Part shown: one piece after another, positions 50,906 to 60,613 of the stretch | Layout: each line of letters starts with the position of its first letter | Position numbering within the stretch: position 1 is the stretch's first letter | Assembly (NCBI RefSeq): GCF_023983475.1 | Contig: NZ_CP092712.1 | Coordinates: 496,001-560,000 of the forward strand | DNA length: 64,000 bases | DNA from: Aliivibrio fischeri ATCC 7744 = JCM 18803 = DSM 507 | Lineage (GTDB): Bacteria; Pseudomonadota; Gammaproteobacteria; Enterobacterales; Vibrionaceae | Direction: 5' to 3' | The notes under the pieces: generated by a model | Told to the model about the DNA's origin: nothing | The model's input: only the letters and a program-made list of their open reading frames with translations | Databases searched by the model: none | Translations under genes and position numbers: made by a program

Positions 50906-51442
50906 ATGTTATGGAAATTAAGTGTGATTAATCAAATTCGTTCGAAATTAGTAGAAAATGCGGCCTCTGTTTTAAAAACTCCTGCAAAGTTAGTTCCTGT
51001 TTCAATCCAACAGAAGATGTTACTCGAAGGATTAAAACAAGTTTTTCATGAAGCACTTGAAGATGGTGATTTTGAGTTTTTAGAAGATAAATGGCTTAAA
51101 GTTTCGATTCTTGATCTCGAATTAGAATGGTTTATCAGCTATCAAGATGAAAAACTGGTAGTCTCAAATAAAACAGAGAATGATGATGTGAGTTTCAGTG
51201 GGCAGTTAAATGATTTGATTTTAATTGCAGGCCGAAAAGAAGATCCTGATACTTTGTTTTTTCAACGTCGCCTAAAAATTGAAGGCGATACAGAGCTTGG
51301 TTTGGAAGTGAAAAACTTAATGGATAGCGTTGATCTTGATTCGTTACCAAAACCATTAAATCAAGCATTAATGACGTTGGCGAACTTTGTACAGCAAGGT
51401 TTGCAGAAACCAGAAGTTAAAGAGACCATGAATGCTTATTAG
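50906..51442 (+). CDS. ubiT: ubiquinone biosynthesis accessory factor UbiT (SCP2 domain)
   Basis: A 178-residue SCP2-fold lipid-binding protein that supports anaerobic ubiquinone synthesis together with UbiU and UbiV. The diagnostic segment is AGRKEDPDTLFFQRRLKIEGDTELGLEVKNLMD. The start is uncertain: ATG 50906 gives MLWKLSVINQIRS but has no good Shine-Dalgarno site. A TTG at 50885 and a GTG at 50924 are alternatives; the GTG best matches the E. coli length. Its 3' end overlaps yhbS by 11 bases. Confidence 0.9.
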   Translation: MLWKLSVINQIRSKLVENAASVLKTPAKLVPVSIQQKMLLEGLKQVFHEALEDGDFEFLEDKWLKVSILDLELEWFISYQDEKLVVSNKTENDDVSFSGQLNDLILIAGRKEDPDTLFFQRRLKIEGDTELGLEVKNLMDSVDLDSLPKPLNQALMTLANFVQQGLQKPEVKETMNAY

Positions 51443-51935
51443 AACTGAAGCTCCAGCTGATATTCTGACGGTTGACCGTTTAGTTCGCACTGCATTTGAT
51501 ACTGAAGCAGAAGCGAAATTAGTGATGTCTTTGCGTGAAAACAGTCATTTAACACTTGCATTAGTTGCATGTAGTGATGATGGTGAAGTGATTGGTCATT
51601 GCTTATTTAGTCCAGTTACCCTTAATGGTGACGATTTAAACTGGCAAGGATTAGCTCCTTTATGTGTGAAAAAGGAGCATCAAAAACAAGGTATTGCTGA
51701 GGAATTAGTAAAAGAAGGCCTAGAGATGCTGACTGAACTGGGGTATCCCGTTGCTGTCGTATTAGGTGATCCTAATTACTATCAACGTTTTGGTTTTGAA
51801 TCAGCGACGAATTACGATATGCACTCTAAATGGGAAGTTCCTGAAGGTGCTTTTATGATTAAAGCCTGTTCTTCTGAGTTTATTGAAGGGAAATCAGGGT
51901 TAATCGAGTACTGTCCTGAATTTGATTTATTATAA
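51432..51935 (+). CDS. yhbS: GNAT-family N-acetyltransferase YhbS
   Basis: A 167-residue GNAT protein with the acetyl-CoA loop KKEHQKQGIAEELVKEGL and the YhbS-type VVLGDPNYYQRFGFESA. E. coli YhbS has the same length and also follows ubiT (yhbT). The substrate is not established from the sequence. It overlaps ubiT by 11 bases, so it is translationally coupled. Confidence 0.88.
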   Translation: MLIRTEAPADILTVDRLVRTAFDTEAEAKLVMSLRENSHLTLALVACSDDGEVIGHCLFSPVTLNGDDLNWQGLAPLCVKKEHQKQGIAEELVKEGLEMLTELGYPVAVVLGDPNYYQRFGFESATNYDMHSKWEVPEGAFMIKACSSEFIEGKSGLIEYCPEFDLL

Positions 51936-51945
51936 ATAGACGAAA

Positions 51946-51979
51946 AGAATGCTCGTCTTGCTATGAGCATTCTATTTTT
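51946..51979. terminator. bidirectional terminator after yhbS
   Basis: A perfect 9-bp stem AGAATGCTC / GAGCATTCT with a 10-base loop. ATTTTTA follows on the plus strand and TTTTCG on the minus strand, so both convergent genes can use it. Confidence 0.8.
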
Positions 51980-51987
51980 ATTGGCAG

Positions 51988-52455
51988 TTAGCGCTTTAAT
52001 CCCCATACTTCCACCTTGGCTTTTTTCACCACTCCCGCAGCATTTAATGTCAGGTTTCCCCAACTTTTATATTGTAATTCCAGAAAATCAAATTTGGATT
52101 TATCCGTTCCTGGTAATTTATAAGTTCGAGAACTCATTCCCTTTGTTAATGTACCCATGGTTTTTAATTGTTTAGTTGAGCCATCAGTCATGGTTACTTT
52201 CATATTTTTTATGCTGACAGTACCTTGCACACATTTGATTTTTATCTTGGAAAATTTACGCTCACTAAGAAAAGGCAGGGGCTCTACTTTATCTTCCTCT
52301 TGCTCAAAGTTAACCGTTTTATCGCCAATCAGTATCCAATCATCTTTATCTTTCGCATAAACAGTATTTATTGATACAGCATTAATAAGTAAAACAAGAG
52401 CAATCATTGAAAGAAAAGAGGAGAAAGCGGTAGTAGTAATTAATTGTTTTTTCAT
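51988..52455 (-). CDS. hypothetical secreted protein
   Basis: I do not recognise this 155-residue protein. It has a clear signal peptide (basic MKKQ, hydrophobic core, cleavage after VYA at about residue 34). A lysine-rich mature part of about 120 residues with alternating polar/hydrophobic segments suggests a beta-sandwich (for example KIKIKCVQGTVSIKNMKV and FDFLELQYKSWGN). There is a single cysteine, in KCVQG. It resembles the general pattern of small periplasmic DUF2541-type proteins, but I cannot confirm that. It is convergent with yhbS and divergent from holD. Confidence 0.75.
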   Translation of the reverse strand: MKKQLITTTAFSSFLSMIALVLLINAVSINTVYAKDKDDWILIGDKTVNFEQEEDKVEPLPFLSERKFSKIKIKCVQGTVSIKNMKVTMTDGSTKQLKTMGTLTKGMSSRTYKLPGTDKSKFDFLELQYKSWGNLTLNAAGVVKKAKVEVWGLKR

Positions 52456-52665
52456 TAGCCATAGTCTTAATACAAAAATGAGGGGCTAAAGTATTGAATC
52501 AAAATACATGCAAAGTCAGGAGTAGGTTAAAATGTCACTGTGTATAACATTTGAGACAAAGTGGCGTTGCTCAGTAATGATGAGTGTGTGTTCCTAGTGT
52601 GTATAAGTAGCATCAAATCTAGAATATTGATAAGATTCTCCACCTTAGATAAGCAGGTGAATGAT

Positions 52666-53067
52666 ATGCCCCAACAAGCACTACAGTTTTTAAATGAGAT
52701 GGATATTTCAGTTTGGCAGGTTCGTCAGACAAGCTATTTTCCAGCATTAGAAAACACAACATTATCGTTACCTGAAACTTGTCAGTTATTATTTGTAGCT
52801 CCTGCTATACCGACAGAACGTGATGCTTTTCTATTTGGAAAAGTGCTTGCGAGTATGAAGCTGTCGCCTGAGCAGGCGTTATTTCTTTCCTCTGAGTCAT
52901 TAGAATATATTGGTGAGCATCATTTAGATTGGTGCTGGTTCTCTGGGGTATCAACCACAGAGCTAGAAGGCGTTAAAATATTAACCTCTCCTTTATTGTC
53001 AGAGATGCATTCTAATACTCAATCACGACGTGATTTATGGCGACAAATTTGTTCTTATGACAATTAA
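52666..53067 (+). CDS. holD: DNA polymerase III psi subunit
   Basis: Psi bridges the clamp loader to chi and single-strand binding protein. The 133-residue protein ends SRRDLWRQICSYDN, matching the psi C-terminus. It has the psi core PETCQLLFVAPAIPTERDAFLFGKVLASM. ATG 52666 is preceded by AGGTGA at 5 bases; the reading frame is open 35 codons further upstream without family similarity. holD-rimI adjacency is conserved in E. coli, and the two overlap here by 11 bases. Confidence 0.88.
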   Translation: MPQQALQFLNEMDISVWQVRQTSYFPALENTTLSLPETCQLLFVAPAIPTERDAFLFGKVLASMKLSPEQALFLSSESLEYIGEHHLDWCWFSGVSTTELEGVKILTSPLLSEMHSNTQSRRDLWRQICSYDN

Positions 53068-53503
53068 AATTCAAACAATTTCTGAATCTCATTTAGATGA
53101 TATTTGGCGAATAGAAAGAGCTGCTCATTCACATCCTTGGGCTGAATCTATGATCAGAGAGCTTGATAGTCGCTGTGCTCAGCATCGAGTCATGTTAGTT
53201 GATGAGCAAGTCGTGGGTTACTTTTATGCTCAAAATGTTGTCGGCGAAGTGACTTTATTGAATATTGCGATAGATCCTGCTCATCAAGGTAAAGGGTTCG
53301 GACGTAAGTTAACTGAATTTTTTATTGATATGTGTATGGAGCAAAAAGCTGAATCAGCATGGCTCGAAGTGCGTGAAAGTAATACTAAAGCTATCTCACT
53401 ATATGAGTCTGAAGGGTTTAATGAAGTGACTCGCCGTCATGATTATTACCCAACAAATAATGGCAAAGAAGACGCTATTATTATGAGCTTTATATTTTTC
53501 TAA
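53057..53503 (+). CDS. rimI: ribosomal protein S18-alanine N-acetyltransferase RimI
   Basis: A GNAT enzyme of 148 residues that acetylates the N-terminal alanine of S18. It has the acetyl-CoA motif DPAHQGKGFGRKL and the RimI-typical WLEVRESNTKAISLYESEGF. ATG 53057 lies inside the end of holD (11-base overlap), so translation is probably coupled. Confidence 0.93.
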   Translation: MTIKIQTISESHLDDIWRIERAAHSHPWAESMIRELDSRCAQHRVMLVDEQVVGYFYAQNVVGEVTLLNIAIDPAHQGKGFGRKLTEFFIDMCMEQKAESAWLEVRESNTKAISLYESEGFNEVTRRHDYYPTNNGKEDAIIMSFIFF

Positions 53504-53522
53504 ATTCCTTACTTTAGATAAG

Positions 53523-53548
53523 AGGCGAGTTTGCGTATAATCTCGCCT
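53523..53548 (+). promoter_or_regulatory. candidate prfC promoter within an inverted repeat
   Basis: A TATAAT (53535-53540) sits in the 12-base gap of a perfect 7-bp inverted repeat AGGCGAG / CTCGCCT. The repeat could be an operator over the -10 or a hairpin ending rimI transcripts. No good -35 is visible. Confidence 0.45.
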
Positions 53549-53599
53549 AATTATTACATGTTCTATCCTTTCTGAAATCTTACAGGATTATCAACGCTT

Positions 53600-55180
53600 A
53601 TGTCTTTTTTACAAGAAGTGGGTAAACGCAGAACGTTTGCCATCATTTCTCACCCGGATGCGGGTAAAACAACCATTACTGAAAAAGTATTATTATTCGG
53701 AAACGCGATTCAAAAAGCGGGTACCGTAAAAGGTCGTGGTTCAAACCAGCACGCAAAATCAGACTGGATGGAAATGGAAAAAGAACGTGGTATCTCTGTT
53801 ACTACGTCAGTAATGCAATTTCCATTCAACGATTGTTTGGTTAACTTACTTGATACTCCTGGACACGAAGATTTCTCGGAAGATACTTATCGTACACTAA
53901 CTGCTGTTGACTCATGCTTAATGGTTATTGATGCAGCAAAAGGTGTCGAAGATCGTACTCGTAAATTAATGGAAGTTACGCGTTTACGTGATACGCCAAT
54001 CGTAACCTTCATGAACAAATTAGACCGTGAAGTACGTGACCCAATGGAAGTGCTTGATGAAGTAGAAAGCGAGCTAGGTATGGCTTGTGCTCCTATTTCA
54101 TGGCCTATTGGTTGTGGTAAAGAATTTAAAGGTGTTTACCATATTCACCGTGACGAAACGATTTTATATGAATCAGGTCATGGTCATGAGATCCAAGAAG
54201 TACGTACGATCAAAGGTCTTGATAACCCTGAACTGGATGCTGCAGTTGGTTCTGATTTGGCTGAAAGTGTTCGTGAAGAACTAGAACTTGTTATGGGTGC
54301 ATGTCCTGAGTTTGATCATGAGCTTTTCCTTGCTGGTGAATTGACACCTGTGTACTTCGGTACTGCTCTTGGTAACTTCGGTGTTGACCATATGCTAGAA
54401 GGTCTTACTGACTGGGCTCCTGCGCCACAAACACGTCAAGCAAATGAGCGTGATGTTGTAGCTACAGAAGATAAGTTCTCTGGTTTTGTCTTTAAGATCC
54501 AAGCAAACATGGATCCTAAACACCGTGACCGTATTGCCTTTATGCGTATTGTATCTGGTACATACACACAAGGCATGAAGATGAACCATGTTCGTACAGG
54601 TAAAAACGTCAGTATTTCTGATGCAGTAACCTTTATGGCTGGTGACCGTTCACGTGCTGAAACGGCTTATGCTGGTGATATTATCGGTTTACATAACCAT
54701 GGTACCATTCAAATTGGTGATACCTTTACTCAAGGTGAAAGCTTGAAGTTCTCAGGTATTCCTAACTTTGCACCAGAATTGTTCCGTCGTATTCGTCTGA
54801 AAGATCCTCTGAAGCAAAAACAACTACTTAAAGGTCTAGTTCAATTATCTGAAGAAGGTGCGGTACAAGTATTCCGTCCACTTCAAAACAATGACCTTAT
54901 TGTTGGTGCCGTTGGTGTGCTTCAGTTTGACGTGGTTGTAGCTCGTCTTAAAGCAGAATATAACGTTGAAGCGATTTATGAAGGCGTGAGCGTTGCAACA
55001 GCTCGTTGGGTTGATTGTGCTGATGGTAAGAAAATGGATGAGTTCCAACGTAAGAACCAAGCTAACTTGGCGCTTGATGGTGGTGACAACCTAACTTACA
55101 TCGCACCGACAATGGTGAATCTAAATCTTGCTTCTGAGCGTTTCCCAGATGTTCAATTTAGAGCGACGCGTGAGCACTAA
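53600..55180 (+). CDS. prfC: peptide chain release factor RF3
   Basis: A GTPase of 526 residues that recycles RF1 and RF2 after termination. The G1 loop is SHPDAGKTT (17-25), with DTPGHEDF (G3) and NKLDR (G4); RF3-specific domains II and III follow. The Shine-Dalgarno-like AGGA lies unusually far (about 13 bases) from the ATG. Confidence 0.96.
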   Translation: MSFLQEVGKRRTFAIISHPDAGKTTITEKVLLFGNAIQKAGTVKGRGSNQHAKSDWMEMEKERGISVTTSVMQFPFNDCLVNLLDTPGHEDFSEDTYRTLTAVDSCLMVIDAAKGVEDRTRKLMEVTRLRDTPIVTFMNKLDREVRDPMEVLDEVESELGMACAPISWPIGCGKEFKGVYHIHRDETILYESGHGHEIQEVRTIKGLDNPELDAAVGSDLAESVREELELVMGACPEFDHELFLAGELTPVYFGTALGNFGVDHMLEGLTDWAPAPQTRQANERDVVATEDKFSGFVFKIQANMDPKHRDRIAFMRIVSGTYTQGMKMNHVRTGKNVSISDAVTFMAGDRSRAETAYAGDIIGLHNHGTIQIGDTFTQGESLKFSGIPNFAPELFRRIRLKDPLKQKQLLKGLVQLSEEGAVQVFRPLQNNDLIVGAVGVLQFDVVVARLKAEYNVEAIYEGVSVATARWVDCADGKKMDEFQRKNQANLALDGGDNLTYIAPTMVNLNLASERFPDVQFRATREH

Positions 55181-55207
55181 TTAATCAGTTGCTTATCAAA
55201 TAAATAA

Positions 55208-55236
55208 AAACGGGGTCTTAACGGACTCCGTTTTTG
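55208..55236 (+). terminator. intrinsic terminator after prfC
   Basis: AAAACGGGGTC pairs with GGACTCCGTTTT (one wobble), followed by a T run. Confidence 0.8.
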
Positions 55237-55324
55237 TATCTATAGTAATACCAATGCACTTATATCCATCTACTCATTCAGGTTCGTATTATTCATTGAT
55301 ACGTTAGATAAAAAGGAAGCATGA

Positions 55325-55438
55325 ATGTTAAAGTTAATTAAATTATGGATACGAAAGTATGATGCATGGTGTGAGTCATTAGGCTTAACACCAGAAAACA
55401 AGCGCAGTTGTGTTCCTTATAAAAAAGAAGAAGAGTAA
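55325..55438 (+). CDS. 37-residue conserved mini-protein (DUF5363-like)
   Basis: A 37-codon gene encoding MLKLIKLWIRKYDAWCESLG then LTPENKRSCVPYKKEEE. It has a short amphipathic basic N-terminus, two cysteines and an acidic tail. The pattern RKYDAWCESLGLTPENKRxCVPY matches, from memory, small gammaproteobacterial proteins called DUF5363, of unknown function. AAGGA precedes the ATG by about 8 bases. Its TAA overlaps the next ATG (TAATG), so it is coupled to the TatD-family gene. Confidence 0.8.
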   Translation: MLKLIKLWIRKYDAWCESLGLTPENKRSCVPYKKEEE

Positions 55439-56214
55439 TGACTTTTACGTTCATTGATTCACATTGTCATTTTGATTTTGCTCCTTTTAAAAATAATGAA
55501 GTGTCCTACTTACAAATGGCAAAGGATAAAGGCGTTACAACGCTCGTTGTACCCAGTGTGAATCAATCAAACTGGAATCAAGTTAGTGCGTTGGCACATC
55601 AATTTGATGAGATTTACTACGCATTAGGTATTCATCCACTATTTATTACTCCAAGCTATGAAAGGGAGTTAGAAAACTTAGGGAAGTTACTTGATGGAAA
55701 AAATAAAAAATGTGTAGCGATTGGCGAGTGTGGATTGGATTTCTGGCATCAAGAAAGTGATAAGGAAACACAGCTCTCTGTTTTTCGTCAACAGTGTTTA
55801 TTGGCAAAAAAGCATCAACTTCCTTTGATCATTCACAGTCGTAAAAGCCACGATATGGTATTAAAGCTGTTGAGAGAAATTCGGCCAGAGAGAGGTGGTG
55901 TGATTCATGGTTTCAGTGGTAGCTTGCAGCAGGCTAATCAATTTATTGAATTAGGTTTCTATATTGGTGTTGGTGGCGTGATCAGTTACGAAAGAGCTAA
56001 GAAGACCAAAATGGTCATTTCACAGCTGCCTTTAGATAAAATTTTATTAGAAACCGATGCGCCAGACATGGCAGTATTTGGCTTTCAAGGCGAAAAAAAT
56101 ACTCCGGATAAAGTACAAAATATATTCGAATATTTGTCTTTGATTAGAAAAGAATCAATGCAAACGATTTCGGAAACTGTTTATAAAAATACCACCTCTT
56201 TGTTTGGGATTTGA
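55438..56214 (+). CDS. yjjV: TatD-family metal-dependent hydrolase YjjV
   Basis: A 258-residue TIM-barrel metallo-hydrolase of the TatD deoxyribonuclease family. Metal ligands are in DSHCHFD, IGECGLDFW, IIHSRK, GVIHGFSGS and LLLETDAPDM. E. coli YjjV is the closest named relative by length and motifs; its cellular substrate is not firmly known. It is translationally coupled to the upstream 37-residue gene. Confidence 0.9.
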   Translation: MTFTFIDSHCHFDFAPFKNNEVSYLQMAKDKGVTTLVVPSVNQSNWNQVSALAHQFDEIYYALGIHPLFITPSYERELENLGKLLDGKNKKCVAIGECGLDFWHQESDKETQLSVFRQQCLLAKKHQLPLIIHSRKSHDMVLKLLREIRPERGGVIHGFSGSLQQANQFIELGFYIGVGGVISYERAKKTKMVISQLPLDKILLETDAPDMAVFGFQGEKNTPDKVQNIFEYLSLIRKESMQTISETVYKNTTSLFGI

Positions 56215-56264
56215 GTTACCAGTCATTTCTTTAGTTGTAATTGATGATTATTTAGAAACACCTT

Positions 56265-56359
56265 AGTGATAATGATCACAATTATGAATGAGTAAAGCAT
56301 GTATCAGCCACGATTATGTGACAACAGCATTACTTTCTTTGTGGTTCAATGAGTATAAT
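56265..56359 (+). promoter_or_regulatory. CRP-like sites and promoter of nupC
   Basis: AGTGATAATGATCACA (56265-56280) matches the CRP consensus at 9 of 10 key positions. A second half-conserved site TGTGACAACAGCATTA lies at 56317-56332. A perfect TATAAT is at 56354-56359. Taking +1 at about 56366, the sites centre near -93.5 and -41.5, the same spacing as CRP sites in E. coli deoP2. CytR often binds between such sites, but I did not identify its octamers. Confidence 0.68.
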
Positions 56360-56412
56360 CGCCCCCGCTAATTTGAAACACGCCAACAATAAATTTAGGG
56401 AAAACTTTAACT

Positions 56413-57645
56413 ATGAGCCTGCTAATGAGTTTGGTTGGGATCGTGGTACTGCTAGGTATAGCTGTACTTCTTTCTGATAACCGTAAAGCAATCAATCTAC
56501 GCACTGTCGGTGGCGCTTTTGCTATCCAATTCTTCTTAGGCGCATTTGTACTTTATGTACCTGTGGGTCGTGATGTACTTTATGGTGCATCGGAAGCTGT
56601 TGCTAACGTAATTAACTACGGTAACCAAGGTATCGAATTCTTATTCGGTGGTTTATTTGGTGGCGGCGGTTTCGTATTCGCACTACGTGTACTTCCTGTA
56701 ATCGTATTCTTTGCTTCTTTAACTGCTGTTCTTTATTACCTAGGCATCATGCAAATCGTGATTAACTTCCTAGGTGGTGCATTGCAGAAAGCACTTGGCA
56801 CATCTCGTGCAGAATCACTATCTGCTACAGCTAACATCTTTGTTGGTCAAACAGAAGCGCCTCTAGTTGTGCGTCCGTTTGTTCCTAAAATGACTCAATC
56901 TGAGCTATTTGCAGTAATGTGTGGTGGTCTAGCATCTGTTGCTGGTGGTGTACTAGCTGGTTATGCTTCTATGGGCGTGCCTCTAGAGTACCTAATCGCA
57001 GCATCATTCATGGCTGCACCTGGTGGTCTTCTATTTGCTAAAATCATCAAGCCAGAAACAGAACAACCAATTGAACAACTAGATGCTCTAGATAACGAAG
57101 GCGATGACAAACCAGCTAACGTAATCGATGCTGCTGCTGCAGGTGCTGCAACGGGTATGCAACTTGCGTTAAACGTAGGTGCAATGCTTCTTGCGTTCAT
57201 CGGTTTAATCGCTCTAATCAATGGTATCTTAGGTGGTATCGGTGGTTGGTTCGATATGCCTCATATCACTCTAGAACTGATTCTTGGTTACATCTGTGCT
57301 CCTTTAGCATTCTTAATCGGTGTTCCATGGGAAGAAGCAACAATCGCAGGTTCATTCCTTGGTCAAAAACTGGTAGTTAACGAATTCGTTGCATACCTAA
57401 ACTTTGCACCTTACCTAGCTGATGGCGCAGAAGTGGTTCTTTCTGAGAAAACAGAAGCAATCATCTCATTCGCACTATGTGGTTTCGCAAACCTTTCTTC
57501 TGTAGCGATTCTACTTGGTGGTCTAGGTAGCCTTGCACCAGCACGTCGTCACGACATCGCTCGCATGGGTATGAAAGCGGTTGCTGCTGGTACATTATCA
57601 AACTTAATGTCAGCAACAATTGCAGGTCTATTCCTATCTCTATAA
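56413..57645 (+). CDS. nupC: concentrative nucleoside transporter NupC
   Basis: A 410-residue CNT-family permease that uses an ion gradient to import nucleosides. It has an N-terminal, a gate (Nucleos_tra2_N) and a C-terminal domain, with the family motifs FVGQTEAPLVVRPF, GGLASVAGGVLAGYA and CGFANLSSVAILLGGLG. A likely cytoplasmic acidic loop lies around residues 215-240. The deo catabolic genes follow downstream, so import and breakdown are clustered. Confidence 0.94.
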   Translation: MSLLMSLVGIVVLLGIAVLLSDNRKAINLRTVGGAFAIQFFLGAFVLYVPVGRDVLYGASEAVANVINYGNQGIEFLFGGLFGGGGFVFALRVLPVIVFFASLTAVLYYLGIMQIVINFLGGALQKALGTSRAESLSATANIFVGQTEAPLVVRPFVPKMTQSELFAVMCGGLASVAGGVLAGYASMGVPLEYLIAASFMAAPGGLLFAKIIKPETEQPIEQLDALDNEGDDKPANVIDAAAAGAATGMQLALNVGAMLLAFIGLIALINGILGGIGGWFDMPHITLELILGYICAPLAFLIGVPWEEATIAGSFLGQKLVVNEFVAYLNFAPYLADGAEVVLSEKTEAIISFALCGFANLSSVAILLGGLGSLAPARRHDIARMGMKAVAAGTLSNLMSATIAGLFLSL

Positions 57646-57674
57646 TCGTATAGAGCAGAACAGATAATCATTAT

Positions 57675-57706
57675 AAAACCCGCATTATGTGCGGGTTTTT
57701 TTATGT
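57675..57706 (+). terminator. intrinsic terminator after nupC
   Basis: The perfect stem AAACCCGCA / TGCGGGTTT with a 5-base loop is followed by a T run. Confidence 0.92.
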
Positions 57707-57932
57707 CTATTGCTCATAAAAAAGTGTGATGAATAAATGCGTTAAACTCACATTTTTTTATGCAAAAAGTTTGAGATGCAAACCGATTGCGTTATCACAC
57801 AAAAACAATCAAGCAAAATTATATTGATATAATGAATCCATAATAAAAGAGAGAAGAACAGCTAGGTTAAAAAAACGAGCTATGGTCTACACTATAGTTA
57901 AAGCACACATAACCTAAAAATGAGAGTCAATT

Positions 57933-58103
57933 ATGAATGAAGTTTTACTATCTATGTTCGCAGGTTTGATTGTTGGAGTTGTTTTCTCTGCAATTAAACT
58001 GCCTATTCCTGCACCTCCAGTTCTTTCTGGTGTGATGGGAATTGTCGGCGTTTACGCTGGTGCAGTAGGTTATCAATGGATTGTTGAACGTTTCTTTTCA
58101 TAA
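57933..58103 (+). CDS. XapX-domain small membrane protein
   Basis: A 56-residue hydrophobic protein: MNEVLLSMFAGLIVGVVFSA is followed by IKLPIPAPPVLSGVMGIVGV and a YAGAVGYQW segment. It predicts two membrane spans around a PIPAPP turn. The VGxxFxxxxxPxPAPPxxxGxxGxxG pattern is that of XapX/DUF1427, often found beside nucleoside (xanthosine) genes; function unknown. GAGAG lies upstream of the ATG. Its placement between nupC and deoC supports a nucleoside link. The 287 bp before it otherwise hold only the nupC terminator and AT-rich DNA. Confidence 0.82.
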   Translation: MNEVLLSMFAGLIVGVVFSAIKLPIPAPPVLSGVMGIVGVYAGAVGYQWIVERFFS

Positions 58104-58121
58104 TCTCAGTGTCTTTCTCTG

Positions 58122-58246
58122 GAAACATTGTTTCTCTAGTGCCTCAAAAGAAGTATTGATAAGATGAAGCAATGTTTCAACGGTGTCTCATGATGAGACG
58201 TTAACAAAATCAGTATTTTATTTATTAGAAAATGGAATAAATACTG
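58122..58246. promoter_or_regulatory. cluster of dyads upstream of deoC
   Basis: Three symmetric elements lie in the 276-bp gap before deoC. GAAACATTGTTTC (58122-58134) is a perfect odd palindrome; its left part is also repeated inverted as CAATGTTTC at 58170-58178. GTCTCATGATGAGAC (58185-58199) is another odd palindrome. CAGTATTT / AAATACTG arms (58211-58218 and 58239-58246) flank 20 bp. None matches the E. coli DeoR operator. They may bind a LacI- or DeoR-type repressor. Confidence 0.5.
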
Positions 58247-58379
58247 GCGGCAAAATGGATATTGATTGGGCTTAATATATTGCCCAATTCTTCAAGGAAT
58301 CAAGTCCGCTCATTTGCTGTTGAACGTACTTAACCTGAACAGCAAAACTATCAAAGAATTCTATCTATCGGAGATAACA

Positions 58380-59156
58380 ATGAGCGATTTAAAAGCAGCT
58401 GCACTACGTGCATTAAAGTTGATGGATTTAACAACACTAAACGATAACGATACAGACGAAGCGGTAATTGCACTTTGTAAAAATGCAAAAACAGCAGTAG
58501 GTAATACAGCGGCTGTATGTATCTACCCTCGTTTTATCCCTATCGCTAAGAAAACGCTGCGCGAACAAGGCACACCAGAAGTACGCATTGCAACAGTAAC
58601 TAACTTCCCTCACGGTAATGATGATATTGAGATTGCTGTTGCTGAAACAAAAGCAGCGGTTGCTTATGGCGCAGATGAAGTTGATGTGGTTTTCCCATAC
58701 CGCGCTCTTATTGCTGGTGATGAAACAACAGGTTTTGAACTGGTTAAGCAATGTAAAGAAGCATGTGGTGATGTTCTTCTTAAAGTAATCATCGAAACTG
58801 GTGAATTAAAAGAAGAAGCATTAATCAAAAAAGCATCTCAAATCTGTATTGAAGCAGGTGCTAACTTTATTAAAACCTCAACAGGTAAAGTGCCAGTAAA
58901 TGCTACACCTGAATATGCTCGTATGATGCTTGAAGTTATCCGTGATATGGATGTAGCGAAAACAGTTGGTTTTAAACCTGCTGGCGGCGTTCGTACTGCT
59001 GAAGATGCACAAGCATACCTAGCGATGGCTGATGATATTCTTGGTGGCGATTGGGCTGATAACATGCACTACCGTTTTGGTGCATCAAGCCTACTGACTA
59101 ACCTATTAAATACATTAGAAGTAACAGAAGAAACGGCTGATCCATCAGCTTACTAG
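58380..59156 (+). CDS. deoC: deoxyribose-phosphate aldolase
   Basis: DeoC splits 2-deoxyribose-5-P into acetaldehyde and glyceraldehyde-3-P. The 258-residue class I aldolase has the Schiff-base Lys165 in FIKTSTGK and the second lysine in [14 protein letters not shown] 58380 follows CGGAG; the frame is open upstream but without similarity. It is the first gene of the deo cluster. Confidence 0.96.
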   Translation: MSDLKAAALRALKLMDLTTLNDNDTDEAVIALCKNAKTAVGNTAAVCIYPRFIPIAKKTLREQGTPEVRIATVTNFPHGNDDIEIAVAETKAAVAYGADEVDVVFPYRALIAGDETTGFELVKQCKEACGDVLLKVIIETGELKEEALIKKASQICIEAGANFIKTSTGKVPVNATPEYARMMLEVIRDMDVAKTVGFKPAGGVRTAEDAQAYLAMADDILGGDWADNMHYRFGASSLLTNLLNTLEVTEETADPSAY

Positions 59157-59199
59157 TTTCTCGTTACTTGATTTATAGCTAAGAAATAAATCGACTTAG

Positions 59200-60603
<1,404 letters not shown>

Positions 60604-60613
60604 GGAATAAAAC

